From the NCBI RefSeq assembly GCF_012849555.1, contig NZ_CP051685.1, positions 4,712,001 to 4,776,000 on the forward strand: a stretch of DNA of 64,000 nt, written 5' to 3'. The notes beneath the pieces are model-generated. The model searched no databases. It saw only the letters and a program-made list of their open reading frames with translations, and was not told the origin of the DNA. Positions 8,862-17,647 of this stretch are shown one piece after another. The DNA comes from Massilia forsythiae (GTDB lineage: Bacteria; Pseudomonadota; Gammaproteobacteria; Burkholderiales; Burkholderiaceae_D). A program made the translations under genes and the position numbers. Every line of letters starts with the position of its first letter. The first letter of the stretch is position 1.

Positions 8862-8889
8862 GCCTGCCGGTGCGGTCCGACCGGCAGGC
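8862..8889. repeat. Inverted repeat after the outer-membrane barrel gene
   Basis: GCCTGCCGGT (8862-8871) and ACCGGCAGGC (8880-8889) are perfectly complementary around an 8-base loop. There is no following T-run, so it may be an RNA-stabilising or pausing hairpin rather than a complete intrinsic terminator. Confidence 0.5.
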
Positions 8890-8927
8890 ACATCGATTCG
8901 TGTCGACCGAAAAGGGAGAAGCACTGG

Positions 8928-9866
8928 ATGTTCAAGGAAGCCATATTGGTCGTCGCCGCTTCGGCCGGCATGCTCGACGCCGCCGCGGCGCAGCCGACAG
9001 GCGACCAAGGATTGCAGAAATTGCTGGAGCGCGGGCGCAGCATCCGCAACATGACGGTATGCAGTGACTTGAAACGCGCCGACGAATCCGGCCCGCGCGA
9101 CGCCAAGGACCTGGCGTTCGTGCAGGACGGCGCGATGGCGAACGAACCTGCCTGCCTGATCCTGCTCGGACGCTGGAGCGAGCGTGGGCAGGGCGTGCCG
9201 AAAGATGCTGCACAAGCCAGGACGCTGTACGAGCGCGCCGCGCCGCTGGACCCCATGGGGCACGCAGCGCTGGGACGGATGGCCGAGCAGGGTGTCGGCG
9301 CACCGGTGTCGTATGCGCAGGCTTGGGACCAGTACAGCCAGGCGGCTGCGAACAACGATGCCGGCAGTCTGGTGGCGCTGGGACGCATGGCGGAACACGG
9401 CTTGGGCCGCGCCCCGAGCGAGCGCGAAGCCGTCGACTACTACCGCCGCGCTGCGCGCCGCTGGAACGAGCAGGGTTGGCTGGAACTGGATCGCATCCAG
9501 TCGGCGCGTGCTGTCATGACGGACAGCGAAGCGAAGCTGGAGCAATCGCGTTGGCGTTCCCTCCTCGGCACTCGGGTGGCAGACGTCGGTGAAAGAACGG
9601 GCGCCACCTCGTCGTTCAAGGACTTTCCCTACGAAGTGATCTTGCGCTTTGCATTCCGGCGCGGCGAGCATGCACCGCTCTGGGTCCGCGTCGCATCGCC
9701 GTCCAAGGATCCCGCCTTCGACCAGGCATTGCAGCAGGCAGCGGCAAGTGTACGAATGCCGCCAGCGCCGGTTTTCAGCAAGGACACATCGTACGAGGTA
9801 GAGCTGCCCATGCGTTTCAAGCAGGACAAGGACGAACCGGGCGATGCAGGGAAAAAAACCAGGTAG
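8928..9866 (+). CDS. Sel1-like repeat protein, exported
   Basis: A 312-residue protein with a short N-terminal signal (MFKEAILVVAASAGMLDAAA, cleaved near AAAQ). Residues about 85-165 hold three Sel1-type units with the pattern G-x-G-V-x-x-D-x-x-x-A-x-x-x-Y-x-x-A-A. Examples are GQGVPKDAAQARTLYERAA and GLGRAPSEREAVDYYRRAA. Sel1 repeats are TPR-like helical hairpins used for protein contacts. The C-terminal ~100 residues resemble a TonB-C-like or unknown domain (LRFAFRRGEHAPLWVRVASP). An AGGGAG ribosome site precedes the ATG. The partner is unknown. Confidence 0.7.
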   Translation: MFKEAILVVAASAGMLDAAAAQPTGDQGLQKLLERGRSIRNMTVCSDLKRADESGPRDAKDLAFVQDGAMANEPACLILLGRWSERGQGVPKDAAQARTLYERAAPLDPMGHAALGRMAEQGVGAPVSYAQAWDQYSQAAANNDAGSLVALGRMAEHGLGRAPSEREAVDYYRRAARRWNEQGWLELDRIQSARAVMTDSEAKLEQSRWRSLLGTRVADVGERTGATSSFKDFPYEVILRFAFRRGEHAPLWVRVASPSKDPAFDQALQQAAASVRMPPAPVFSKDTSYEVELPMRFKQDKDEPGDAGKKTR

Positions 9867-9868
9867 GA

Positions 9869-9890
9869 CGTCCGCCAGCGAGGGCGGACG
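9869..9890. terminator. Hairpin just after the Sel1-repeat gene
   Basis: CGTCCGCC (9869-9876) pairs with GGCGGACG (9883-9890) around a 6-base loop, three bases beyond the stop codon. There is no U-tract, so termination is only a possibility. The remaining intergenic stretch up to 10149 is AT-richer than its surroundings and presumably holds the efflux operon promoter, but no clear -10/-35 pair stands out. Confidence 0.35.
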
Positions 9891-10149
9891 CTTGGCAGCG
9901 CATCGCACCCTTGCCCTTACAAGCATGACATCTGCCCCACACCATGCCACAAGTGTCGTTACATTGCCCCCCGCCATAGGGCAACCTGCGTATTCACACT
10001 GCAGAATTCCCCCGTTTTACGCATCAAACCATCTAGCCAGCAGCGCATTTTTCGCGCATATTACCGGGTTCGCGCGTTCGCTTGAGCGCAGATCATTGTA
10101 ATTACGGGAAGATCGCGCAATTTTCCACCCCGTTTTTGGAAAACCAACC

Positions 10150-13100
10150 ATGCTGCTGAACCTGGTCCGCGTCGCGCTGCGCCGTCCCTATACTTTCGTC
10201 GTGCTGGCGCTGGTGCTGCTCATCATCGGGCCGCTGGCGGCGCTGCGCACGCCGACCGACATCTTCCCCGAGATCCGCATGCCGGTGATCGCAGTGGCCT
10301 GGCAGTACACCGGCCTGCCGTCGGACCAGATGGCCGGGCGCATCTCGACGCTGTTCCAGCGCAGCCTGACCACCACCGTCAACGACATCGAGCACATCGA
10401 GGCCAACACCTACGCCGGCATCAGCGTCATCAAGATTTTCTTCCAGCCGGGCGTCGACATCGCCGTGGCCAACGCCCAGGTGACGGCGATCGCGCAGTCG
10501 GCGGTGCGCCAGATGCCGGCCGGGATCACGCCGCCGCTGATCCTCAACTACAACGCCGCCACCGTGCCGATCCTGCAGCTGGCGCTGTCGGGCAAGGGCC
10601 TGTCCGAGCAGCAGCTGTTCGACCTCGGCTTGAACACGCTGCGCACGCCGCTGGTGACGGTGCCGGGCGCGGCGATCCCGCTGCCGTACGGCGGCAAGCA
10701 GCGGCAGGTGCAGATCGACGTCAAGCCGGAGGCGCTGGCGGCGCGCGGCCTGTCGGCGCAGGACATCGCCAACGCGCTGGCGGCGCAGAACGTGCTGACG
10801 CCGGTCGGCACGCAGAAGATCGGCAGCCTGGAATACACGATCCAGCTGAACAACGCGCCCGCGGCCATCGAGGAGCTGGGCCGTTTGCCGATCAAGTTCG
10901 TGAATGGCGCCACCGTGTACATGCGCGACGTCGCCGACGTCCACGACGGCAATGCGCCGCAGACCAACGTGGTGCACGTCGACGGCGGCCGCTCGGTGCT
11001 GATGTCGGTACTGAAGAACGGTTCCGCCTCCACGCTGGCGATCGTCGACGGCGTGCGCGCGCGCCTGGCGGCGATGCAGGCCGGCCTGCCGGAGGCGCTG
11101 AAAGTGGTGCCGATCAACGACCAGTCGGTGTTCGTGCGCGCCGCCATCAAGGGCGTGGCGCTGGAAGGCGCGATCGCCGCGCTGCTGACCAGCGTGATGA
11201 TCCTGCTGTTCCTGGGCAGCTGGCGCTCCACCGTGATCATCGCGGTGTCGATCCCGCTGTCGATCCTCGGTTCCATCATCGCGCTGGCCGCGACCGGCGA
11301 GACGCTCAACCTGATGACGCTGGGCGGGCTGGCGCTGGCGGTCGGCATCCTGGTCGACGACGCCACCGTCACCATCGAGAACATCAACTGGCACCTGGAG
11401 CAGGGCAAGGCGGTGGAGCCGGCCATCCTCGACGGCGCCCAGCAGATCGTGGCGCCGGCGCTGGTCTCGCTGCTGTGCATCTGCATCGTGTTCATCCCGA
11501 TGTTCTTCCTCGAAGGCGTGGCCGGCTTCCTGTTCGTGCCGATGGCGAAAGCGGTGGTGTTCGCGCTGGTGTGCTCGTTCATCCTGTCGCGCACGCTGGT
11601 GCCGACCATGGCCAACTGGCTGCTGCGCGCCCACTCGCCCGTCGAGGAACACCACGCCGTCCCCACCAATCCGCTGCAGCGCTTCCAGCGCGGCTTCGAG
11701 GCGCGCTTCGAGCGCATCCGCGGGCGCTACCATGGCATGCTGGAGCGCGCGATCGCCGGGCGCAAGCTGTTCCTGCCGGCGTTCGCGGCCGTGGTGGCGC
11801 TGTCGTTCCTGCTGGTGCCTTTCCTGGGCAGTAACTTCTTCCCCGCGGTCGATTCCGGCCAGGTGCTGATCCATGCGCGCGTGCCGGTCGGCACCCGCAT
11901 CGAAGAGACGGCGGCGCGCTTCGCCGCCATCGAAAAGGCGATCCGCGGCGTGATCCCGGCGCGCGAGATCGTCACCATGGTCGACAACATCGGCATGCCG
12001 TCCTCGAGCATCAACGTCACCTACAACAACACCGGCACCATGGGTTCGCAGGACGGCGATTTCCAGATCGCCCTGGGCGAGGAACACGCGCCGACCGCGG
12101 AATACGTGCGCAGGCTGCGCGAGGCGCTCCCGCGCCAATTCCCGGACACGACCTTCTCGTTCCCGCCGGCCGACATCGTCAGCCAGATCCTGAACTTCGG
12201 CTCGCCGGCGCCGATCGACGTGCAGGTGCGCGGACGCGACCTGGACGGCGACTACCGCTACGCCCAGCTGCTCCTGAAGCGCATCCGCGCGATTCCCGGC
12301 GTGGCCGACGCCCGCATCCAGCAATCGAACCGTTCGCCGGTGTTCAACGTCGACATCGACCGCACCCAGGCCGGCCTGCTGGGCCTGTCGACGCGCGACG
12401 TCACCAACAGCATGGTGGTCAACCTGGCCGGCAGCAGCCAGGTGGCGCCGACCTACTGGCTCAACCCGGCCAGCGGCGTGACCTACCCGATCGTGATGCA
12501 GACCCCGCAGCACCAGCTCGATTCGCTGTCGGCGCTGGGCGAACTCCCGGTGGGCAACGGCAGCACGGCCAACGCCGCCACGCTGGGCGCCATCGCGCGC
12601 TTCCAGCGCACCAACGGCAGCGCGCTGGTCAGCCAGTACGACGTGGCGCCGATGGTGCAGATCCACGCCACCACGCAAGACCGCGACCTGGGCAGCGTGG
12701 CCGCCGAGATTCGTAAGGTACTGGCCGATACCCGTGCCCAGGCGCCGAAAGGCGCCACCGTCGAGATGCTGGGCCAGGTGCGCACCATGGAGCGCGCCTT
12801 TTCCGGCCTGCTGTTCGGCCTCCTGGGCGCGGTCGGCCTGATCTACCTGCTGATCGTGGTGAACTTCCAGTCCTGGCTAGATCCGGCCGTGATCGTGGCG
12901 GCGCTGCCGGCGGCGCTGGCCGGCATCGTCTGGATGCTGTTCGCCACCCACACCACGCTGTCGGTGCCGGCGCTGACCGGCGCCATCATGTGCATGGGCG
13001 TGGCCACCGCCAACAGCGTGCTGGTGATCAGCTTTGCGCGCGAGCGCCTGCTCGAACTGGGCGATTCCGCCGCCGCGGCGCTGGAAGCCGGCTTCGTGCG

Positions 13101-13350
13101 CTTCCGCCCGGTCCTGATGACGGCGCTGGCCATGATCATCGGCATGCTGCCGATGGCGCTCGGCCTGGGCGAGGGCGGCGAGCAGAACGCGCCGCTCGGC
13201 CGCGCCGTGATCGGCGGCCTGGTGTTCTCGACCTTCGCGACGCTGGTGTTCGTCCCCGTCGTCTTCAGCCTGGTCCACGGCCGCGCCAAGCGCCATGCCG
13301 CGGGCACCGGCGTTCCACCCCAATCCGGAGTACCGATCCATGCCAACTAA
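10150..13350 (+). CDS. RND-family efflux permease (inner-membrane subunit)
   Basis: A 1066-residue proton-driven RND transporter of the AcrB/MexB superfamily. It begins with the typical RRPYTFVVLALVLLIIGPLA first membrane segment. TM4 carries the family signature GILVDDATVTIENINWH with the two Asp used for proton relay. Two large periplasmic loops follow TM1 and TM7, and membrane segments cluster near residues 340-540 and 875-1040. Ending in an Ala/Gly-rich tail, it is full length. The adaptor gene overlaps its stop, but the order permease-then-adaptor is the reverse of the acrAB layout. No outer-membrane factor lies nearby, so a TolC-like partner must be encoded elsewhere. The substrate is unknown. 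Confidence 0.93.
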   Translation: MLLNLVRVALRRPYTFVVLALVLLIIGPLAALRTPTDIFPEIRMPVIAVAWQYTGLPSDQMAGRISTLFQRSLTTTVNDIEHIEANTYAGISVIKIFFQPGVDIAVANAQVTAIAQSAVRQMPAGITPPLILNYNAATVPILQLALSGKGLSEQQLFDLGLNTLRTPLVTVPGAAIPLPYGGKQRQVQIDVKPEALAARGLSAQDIANALAAQNVLTPVGTQKIGSLEYTIQLNNAPAAIEELGRLPIKFVNGATVYMRDVADVHDGNAPQTNVVHVDGGRSVLMSVLKNGSASTLAIVDGVRARLAAMQAGLPEALKVVPINDQSVFVRAAIKGVALEGAIAALLTSVMILLFLGSWRSTVIIAVSIPLSILGSIIALAATGETLNLMTLGGLALAVGILVDDATVTIENINWHLEQGKAVEPAILDGAQQIVAPALVSLLCICIVFIPMFFLEGVAGFLFVPMAKAVVFALVCSFILSRTLVPTMANWLLRAHSPVEEHHAVPTNPLQRFQRGFEARFERIRGRYHGMLERAIAGRKLFLPAFAAVVALSFLLVPFLGSNFFPAVDSGQVLIHARVPVGTRIEETAARFAAIEKAIRGVIPAREIVTMVDNIGMPSSSINVTYNNTGTMGSQDGDFQIALGEEHAPTAEYVRRLREALPRQFPDTTFSFPPADIVSQILNFGSPAPIDVQVRGRDLDGDYRYAQLLLKRIRAIPGVADARIQQSNRSPVFNVDIDRTQAGLLGLSTRDVTNSMVVNLAGSSQVAPTYWLNPASGVTYPIVMQTPQHQLDSLSALGELPVGNGSTANAATLGAIARFQRTNGSALVSQYDVAPMVQIHATTQDRDLGSVAAEIRKVLADTRAQAPKGATVEMLGQVRTMERAFSGLLFGLLGAVGLIYLLIVVNFQSWLDPAVIVAALPAALAGIVWMLFATHTTLSVPALTGAIMCMGVATANSVLVISFARERLLELGDSAAAALEAGFVRFRPVLMTALAMIIGMLPMALGLGEGGEQNAPLGRAVIGGLVFSTFATLVFVPVVFSLVHGRAKRHAAGTGVPPQSGVPIHAN

Positions 13351-14491
13351 ATCCTCGCGTCCGCTGCTGCTCGGCGCCATCGCCATCCTGCTCGCCGGCG
13401 GCGTGGTCGCCGGCGGCCTGTACTCGCGCCACAGCCAGGGCCGACAACTGAAGGAAGGCGCGGCCGAGCGTTCGGTGCCGACGGTCAGCCTGGTGGCGAT
13501 GCAGGATGCCCCGTCCAGCGGCCTGGAACTGCCGGCGCGCATCGAAGCCTGGGCGCGCGCCCCGATCTACGCCCGCGTCAGCGGCTACCTAGCGGGCTGG
13601 AACGTCGATATCGGCGCCCCGGTCAAGGCCGGCCAGGTGCTGGCGCGCATCGATACCCCGGACCTGGACCAGGACCTGAAGGGCGCGCAGGCCCAGCTGG
13701 CGGTGGCGCGCACCGGCCTCACCCTGGCCGAGGGCACCGCCAAGCGCTGGCAGAACCTGGTGGCGCAGAACGCCGTCTCGCGCCAGGAAGCCGATGAGAA
13801 GCAGAACGATTTCATGTCGCGCCAGTCGAGCGTGCAGGCGCTGCAGGCCAGCGTCGAGCGCCAGCAGGCATTGAAGCGCTATACGGCGCTGACGGCGCCG
13901 TTCGACGGCGTGGTCACCGCGCGCAATACCGACGTCGGCGCCTTGGTGAGCGTAGGCGGCGCCGCCGGCAGCGAGCTGTTCGTGGTGTCCGACCTGCGCC
14001 GCCTGCGCGTGTACGTGCAGGTGCCGCAGCGCCAGGTGGCGTTGGTGAAGCCCGGCACCAGGGCCGAGGTCAGCGTGCCGGAACGTCCCGGCCGGACCTG
14101 GGCCGCGACGGTGCAGTCGCAGTCCCAGGCGATCAGCGCCGGTTCCGGGACCATGCTGGTGCAGCTGGCGGTCGACAACCCCAAGGGCGAACTGCTGCCC
14201 GGCGCCTTCGCCAACGTGCGCTTCGACGTGGCGGCGCCGGCCGACGTGGTGACCGTGCCGCCGGGCGCGCTCATCCTCGGCAAGGACGGCGTGCGCGTGG
14301 CCACGCTGGACGCCGGCAACCGGGTGCGCATCAGGCAGGTGCGCATCGGGCGCGACATGGGCAACGCGGTGGAGCTGGGCGGCGGGGTGGGGCGCGCCGA
14401 CCGCATCATCGACAGTCCGCCGGACGGCATCGCCGAAGGGGATTTGGTGCGGGTGGCGCAGGCGGCGCCAGCGGGGCGCAAGGCGGGGTGA
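13340..14491 (+). CDS. Periplasmic adaptor (membrane fusion protein) of the RND pump
   Basis: A 383-residue HlyD/AcrA-type adaptor that links the inner-membrane pump to an outer-membrane channel. The ATG at 13340 lies inside the last codons of the permease gene (11-base overlap), so translation is coupled. Residues 8-26 (PLLLGAIAILLAGGVVAGG) form an N-terminal membrane anchor. The lipoyl-type halves are RVSGYLAGWNVDIGAPVKAGQVLARIDTPDL and, after an alpha-helical hairpin rich in Gln/Ala, TALTAPFDGVVTARNTDVGALV. Beta-barrel and membrane-proximal domains follow. No lipobox cysteine was seen, so it is probably anchored by the hydrophobic segment. Confidence 0.92.
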   Translation: MPTKSSRPLLLGAIAILLAGGVVAGGLYSRHSQGRQLKEGAAERSVPTVSLVAMQDAPSSGLELPARIEAWARAPIYARVSGYLAGWNVDIGAPVKAGQVLARIDTPDLDQDLKGAQAQLAVARTGLTLAEGTAKRWQNLVAQNAVSRQEADEKQNDFMSRQSSVQALQASVERQQALKRYTALTAPFDGVVTARNTDVGALVSVGGAAGSELFVVSDLRRLRVYVQVPQRQVALVKPGTRAEVSVPERPGRTWAATVQSQSQAISAGSGTMLVQLAVDNPKGELLPGAFANVRFDVAAPADVVTVPPGALILGKDGVRVATLDAGNRVRIRQVRIGRDMGNAVELGGGVGRADRIIDSPPDGIAEGDLVRVAQAAPAGRKAG

Positions 14492-14500
14492 GGGTGCGGA

Positions 14501-15088
14501 TCAGAAAAGCCGCAGGCTGGCGCCGATGTACAACAGCAGCGGCACCAGCAGGACGATGCATACGAGCCACCTGACGATCCTGGCGACAGGGGCGTGCACG
14601 CCGGCATGGCGCCGCACCAGCACGGCCGACCACGCCGAGCTCGCGCCGCTCACCACCAGCGCCAGCACATAGCCGAAGAACAGGACGCCCATCATCAGGA
14701 ATGCGTCCGAACCACCCGTCTGGCCGGGATGCCGGCGCGCGTACGATATGATCGCGGCTACCCAGCAGAGTCCGATCGTCGCAAGCCGCGCGCCCATCCC
14801 CGCCGGAATGGCATCCCATGCGCCGGGCAGCGGGTCGAGCACGCGGCGCTCGGCCCAGACCGGATCGGGAATGTCGACACGCACGAGGTAGCGATTGAAC
14901 GGCAGGCCGCCGCTGCGGAGGGTGTGGACGGTTTCCAGGGTCGCCAGCGCGATGTTTTCGGCACAGTACAGGACCGGCGTGCCCTTGCTGTTCCAGCGTC
15001 CGCCGGTGATCTTCGCACCCGTGCCCGTCAAATCGTCGGCTGCATACGATGGCGCCTCGACGGCGATGCGCCAGGCCGCGACGGTCAC
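14501..15088 (-). CDS. Chimeric RES-domain toxin: truncated RES fused to a membrane region
   Basis: A 195-residue frame starting at GTG 15088, overlapping the antitoxin stop (GTGA). Residues 1-100 match the N-terminal part of RES toxins, which degrade NAD+: WRIAVEAPSYAADDLTGTGA, then GGRWNSKGTPVLYCAENIAL with the conserved Gly-Gly-Arg-Trp and Tyr, then ATLET with the conserved Glu. After RVLDPLPGAWDAIPAGMGA the RES family should continue for about 50 more residues with its C-terminal Ser and Asn motifs. Instead the chain turns into three hydrophobic segments (LATIGLCWVAAIISYA, LMMGVLFFGYVLALVVSGA, VRWLVCIVLLVPLLLYIGAS). The hybrid is probably not an active soluble NAD glycohydrolase; this is inference. 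It is convergent with the adaptor gene, 9 bases away. Confidence 0.7.
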   Translation of the reverse strand: MTVAAWRIAVEAPSYAADDLTGTGAKITGGRWNSKGTPVLYCAENIALATLETVHTLRSGGLPFNRYLVRVDIPDPVWAERRVLDPLPGAWDAIPAGMGARLATIGLCWVAAIISYARRHPGQTGGSDAFLMMGVLFFGYVLALVVSGASSAWSAVLVRRHAGVHAPVARIVRWLVCIVLLVPLLLYIGASLRLF

Positions 15089-15468
15089 GCGTACGCTCCG
15101 CTCTGGCTCGTCGCCAGCAAGTCCGCGACCAGCTTTTGCCCTTCGAACGTATCCATGTAGCTTGCCGGCGTCTGGCCCCCGAGTGCGGGAAGCGGCCTGG
15201 CAAGCCAGTCCGACCCCCAGCGCGCCGCATCGAAGCCGGCCGGGTCGCCCGACTGCTCGACCATCGTCTGCACCAGGCCGATCAAGGCTTCCACACCCAG
15301 CACCCGTTCCGATTCGTCCCTGGACAGCACGGCGGCATCCCGTTCCTTGCGGCTGATCGTCGCACGCGACAAACCGAGACTCGACAGCAGGCTGTCCTTG
15401 CTCATCCCCATGCGGACCGACAGCCGGCCGACCGCCGCCGCTGGCGGGTTCCGGGGCGCGTCCGGCAA
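15085..15468 (-). CDS. Xre/MbcA/ParS-type antitoxin (RES partner)
   Basis: A 127-residue antitoxin. The N-terminal part has a helix-turn-helix-like region (VRMGMSKDSLLSSLGLSRAT) and the C-terminal part carries the toxin-binding MbcA/ParS/Xre block (SDWLARPLPALGGQTPASYM) ending in QKLVADLLATSQSGAYA. The motif PLPALGGQTPxxYM is the hallmark of RES-associated antitoxins. It lies upstream of and overlaps the RES gene, the standard antitoxin-first order, and the pair is usually autoregulated. This gene looks intact even though its toxin appears chimeric. Confidence 0.85.
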   Translation of the reverse strand: MPDAPRNPPAAAVGRLSVRMGMSKDSLLSSLGLSRATISRKERDAAVLSRDESERVLGVEALIGLVQTMVEQSGDPAGFDAARWGSDWLARPLPALGGQTPASYMDTFEGQKLVADLLATSQSGAYA

Positions 15469-15610
15469 GCTCGTGCGGCATCTGCTAGACTGGCCGGGCC
15501 GGCGTGCGCGGCTTCATCCGGCGCGCGCGGCATCGACCGTTCGGAACGGCGCGGCCTGCATCGGCAGCCGGCGCCGTCCGGTTCCATCACCATCAGCAAG
15601 AGAATCCAAC

Positions 15611-16663
15611 ATGGAAATCAAAGCCTACGCGGCCCAGTCCGCGACGAGCGCGCTCGCGCCCACCACCGTCCCGCGCCGTGAAGTCGGCGACAACGACGTC
15701 GCCATCGACATCCTGCATTGCGGCGTCTGCCACTCCGACCTGCACGCCGCGCGCGGCGAGTGGCCGGGCATGCGCTATCCGCTGGTGCCGGGCCACGAGA
15801 TCGTCGGCCGCGTCAGCGCGGTCGGCGCCGGCGTCACCAAGCACGAGGTCGGCGACATCGTCGGCGTCGGCTGCATGGTCGACAGCTGCCGCCACTGCCA
15901 CCCCTGCGAAGAAGACCTGGAACAGTATTGCGAAGGCCCGCACGGCTTCAAGCAGACCTACAACGGCTGGCTCGACGGCAGCGGCGACAACAGCTACGGC
16001 GGCTACTCGGCCGGCGTGACGGTCGACCAGCATTTCGTCCTCAAGATCTCGCACCAGGCCGGCGACCTGGCCGCGGTGGCGCCGCTGCTGTGCGCCGGCA
16101 TCACCACCTGGTCGCCGCTGCGCCATTGGAACGCGGGTCCCGGCAAGAAGGTTGGCGTGGTCGGCATCGGCGGCCTGGGCCACATGGGCATCAAGCTGGC
16201 GCATGCGCTGGGTGCGCACGTGGTGGCGTTCACCACCTCGCCATCGAAGATCGCCGATGCGCGCGCGCTGGGCGCCGACGAGCTCGTGGTCTCGCGCAAT
16301 CCGGAAGAGATGGCCGCGCACGCCAGCAGCTTCGACTTCATCCTCAACACGGTCGCGGCGCCGCACAACCTGGATGCCTTTTTGACCCTGCTGAAGCGCG
16401 AAGGCACCATGACCATGGTCGGCGTGCCGGAGAATCCGCACCCGTCGCCGAGCGTCGCCAACCTGATCTTCAAGCGCCGCCACCTGGCGGGTTCTCTGAT
16501 CGGCGGCATCGCCGAGACCCAGGAAATGCTGGATTTCTGCGCCGAGCACGGCATCACCGCCGACATCGAGCCGATCGCCATGCAGGACATCGAAACCGCC
16601 TTCGAGCGCATGCAGAAGAGCGACGTCAAGTACCGCTTCGTGATCGACATGGCGACGCTGTAA
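15611..16663 (+). CDS. NAD(P)-dependent zinc alcohol dehydrogenase
   Basis: A 350-residue member of the medium-chain zinc alcohol dehydrogenase family, close in layout to YahK/AdhA-type aldehyde reductases. The catalytic zinc site is CGVCHSDLH plus GHEIVGRV, and the structural zinc cysteines are in CMVDSCRHCHPCEEDLEQYC. The Rossmann motif is VGVVGIGGLGHMGIKLAHAL. Substrate contacts such as AGITTWSPLRHW are conserved. It probably interconverts alcohols and aldehydes in the cytoplasm. The ATG at 15611 follows an AAGAGAATCCAAC leader; a longer upstream frame is not conserved. It is divergent from the Xre/RES locus and likely monocistronic. Confidence 0.93.
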   Translation: MEIKAYAAQSATSALAPTTVPRREVGDNDVAIDILHCGVCHSDLHAARGEWPGMRYPLVPGHEIVGRVSAVGAGVTKHEVGDIVGVGCMVDSCRHCHPCEEDLEQYCEGPHGFKQTYNGWLDGSGDNSYGGYSAGVTVDQHFVLKISHQAGDLAAVAPLLCAGITTWSPLRHWNAGPGKKVGVVGIGGLGHMGIKLAHALGAHVVAFTTSPSKIADARALGADELVVSRNPEEMAAHASSFDFILNTVAAPHNLDAFLTLLKREGTMTMVGVPENPHPSPSVANLIFKRRHLAGSLIGGIAETQEMLDFCAEHGITADIEPIAMQDIETAFERMQKSDVKYRFVIDMATL

Positions 16664-16721
16664 GGCTTGCGCTATCCTGTCGGGGCGCCCGCGCCGGGCG
16701 TTACCGACAGGAGCCGGCAGC

Positions 16722-17498
16722 ATGTTCACTTCGCAATACGTCAGCCGCGTCACGCTGTTGCGCGAGCGGGTGCCGTCCTTCGATCACTACCCGTTCTCGC
16801 TTCCGGCGATCCGTCCGCTGCGGCACCTCGACCTGCATCCCCGCATCACCTTCGTCATCGGCGAAAACGGTTCCGGCAAGTCGACGCTGCTGGAAGCGAT
16901 CGCCGTCTCGCTCGGCTTCAACGCCGAAGGCGGCTCGAAGAACTTCCGCTTCGGCACGCGCCACTCCCACTCGATCCTGCACCGATACCTGCGCGTGGCG
17001 CGCGGCATCCGCACGCCGCGCGACGGCTACTTCCTGCGCGCGGAAAGCTTCTTCAACGTCGGCACCGAGATCGAGAAACTCGACGAGGGCCCGGGCGGCC
17101 CGCCGATCATCGATTCCTATGGCGGCCGTTCGCTGCACGAACAGTCGCACGGCGAATCGTTCATGGCGCTGGTCGACCGGCGCTTCGGCGGCAAGGGCCT
17201 GTACCTGCTGGACGAGCCGGAGGCGGCGTTGTCGCCGCAGCGCCAGCTGGCGCTGCTGTCGCGCATGCACGACCTGATCCTCGACGATTCCCAGTTCATC
17301 ATCGCCACCCACTCGCCGATCCTGATGGCCTACCCCGGCGCCCTGATTTACCAGTGCGGGGCGGGCGGCGTCGAGCGCGTTGCCTACGAGGACACCGAGC
17401 ACGTGCAAGTGACGCGCAGCTTCCTGGCGCATCCGCAGCGCATGCTCGACGTGCTGTTCGACCGTAGCGAAGCCGACGACGGCACGCAGTCTTCCTAG
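16722..17498 (+). CDS. Small AAA-type ATPase (RecF/OLD-like P-loop protein)
   Basis: A 258-residue single-domain ABC/SMC-like ATPase. Walker A is FVIGENGSGKSTLLEAIA (residues about 44-61). A signature-like region is HEQSHGESFMALV, Walker B is GLYLLDEPEAALSPQRQ, and the H-loop is FIIATHSPILMAYPGALIY. These match the AAA_21/AAA_23 style of P-loop proteins, seen in stand-alone predicted ATP-binding proteins. No nuclease or other effector domain is attached. Its biological role is unknown; it stands alone 58 bases after the alcohol dehydrogenase gene and could be co-transcribed with it. Confidence 0.85.
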   Translation: MFTSQYVSRVTLLRERVPSFDHYPFSLPAIRPLRHLDLHPRITFVIGENGSGKSTLLEAIAVSLGFNAEGGSKNFRFGTRHSHSILHRYLRVARGIRTPRDGYFLRAESFFNVGTEIEKLDEGPGGPPIIDSYGGRSLHEQSHGESFMALVDRRFGGKGLYLLDEPEAALSPQRQLALLSRMHDLILDDSQFIIATHSPILMAYPGALIYQCGAGGVERVAYEDTEHVQVTRSFLAHPQRMLDVLFDRSEADDGTQSS

Positions 17499-17647
17499 TT
17501 CCATTCATGTGCGTGACAAAGCGCGTCTTTTCAAAAGTTAAATTTTGTTAAACTGGCATGTTCTGGACCGGCGGATCGATGTGCGTGCCGCCGGGATGGC
17601 GGTGGCGTCGGCGCATCCGGTGCCTGTCGAATTCGTGAAGGATCATC

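Noticed and set aside
10102..12678. A long minus-strand frame over the RND permease
   Set aside because: His/Arg/Asp-rich translation without family features, fully antisense to a conserved transporter.
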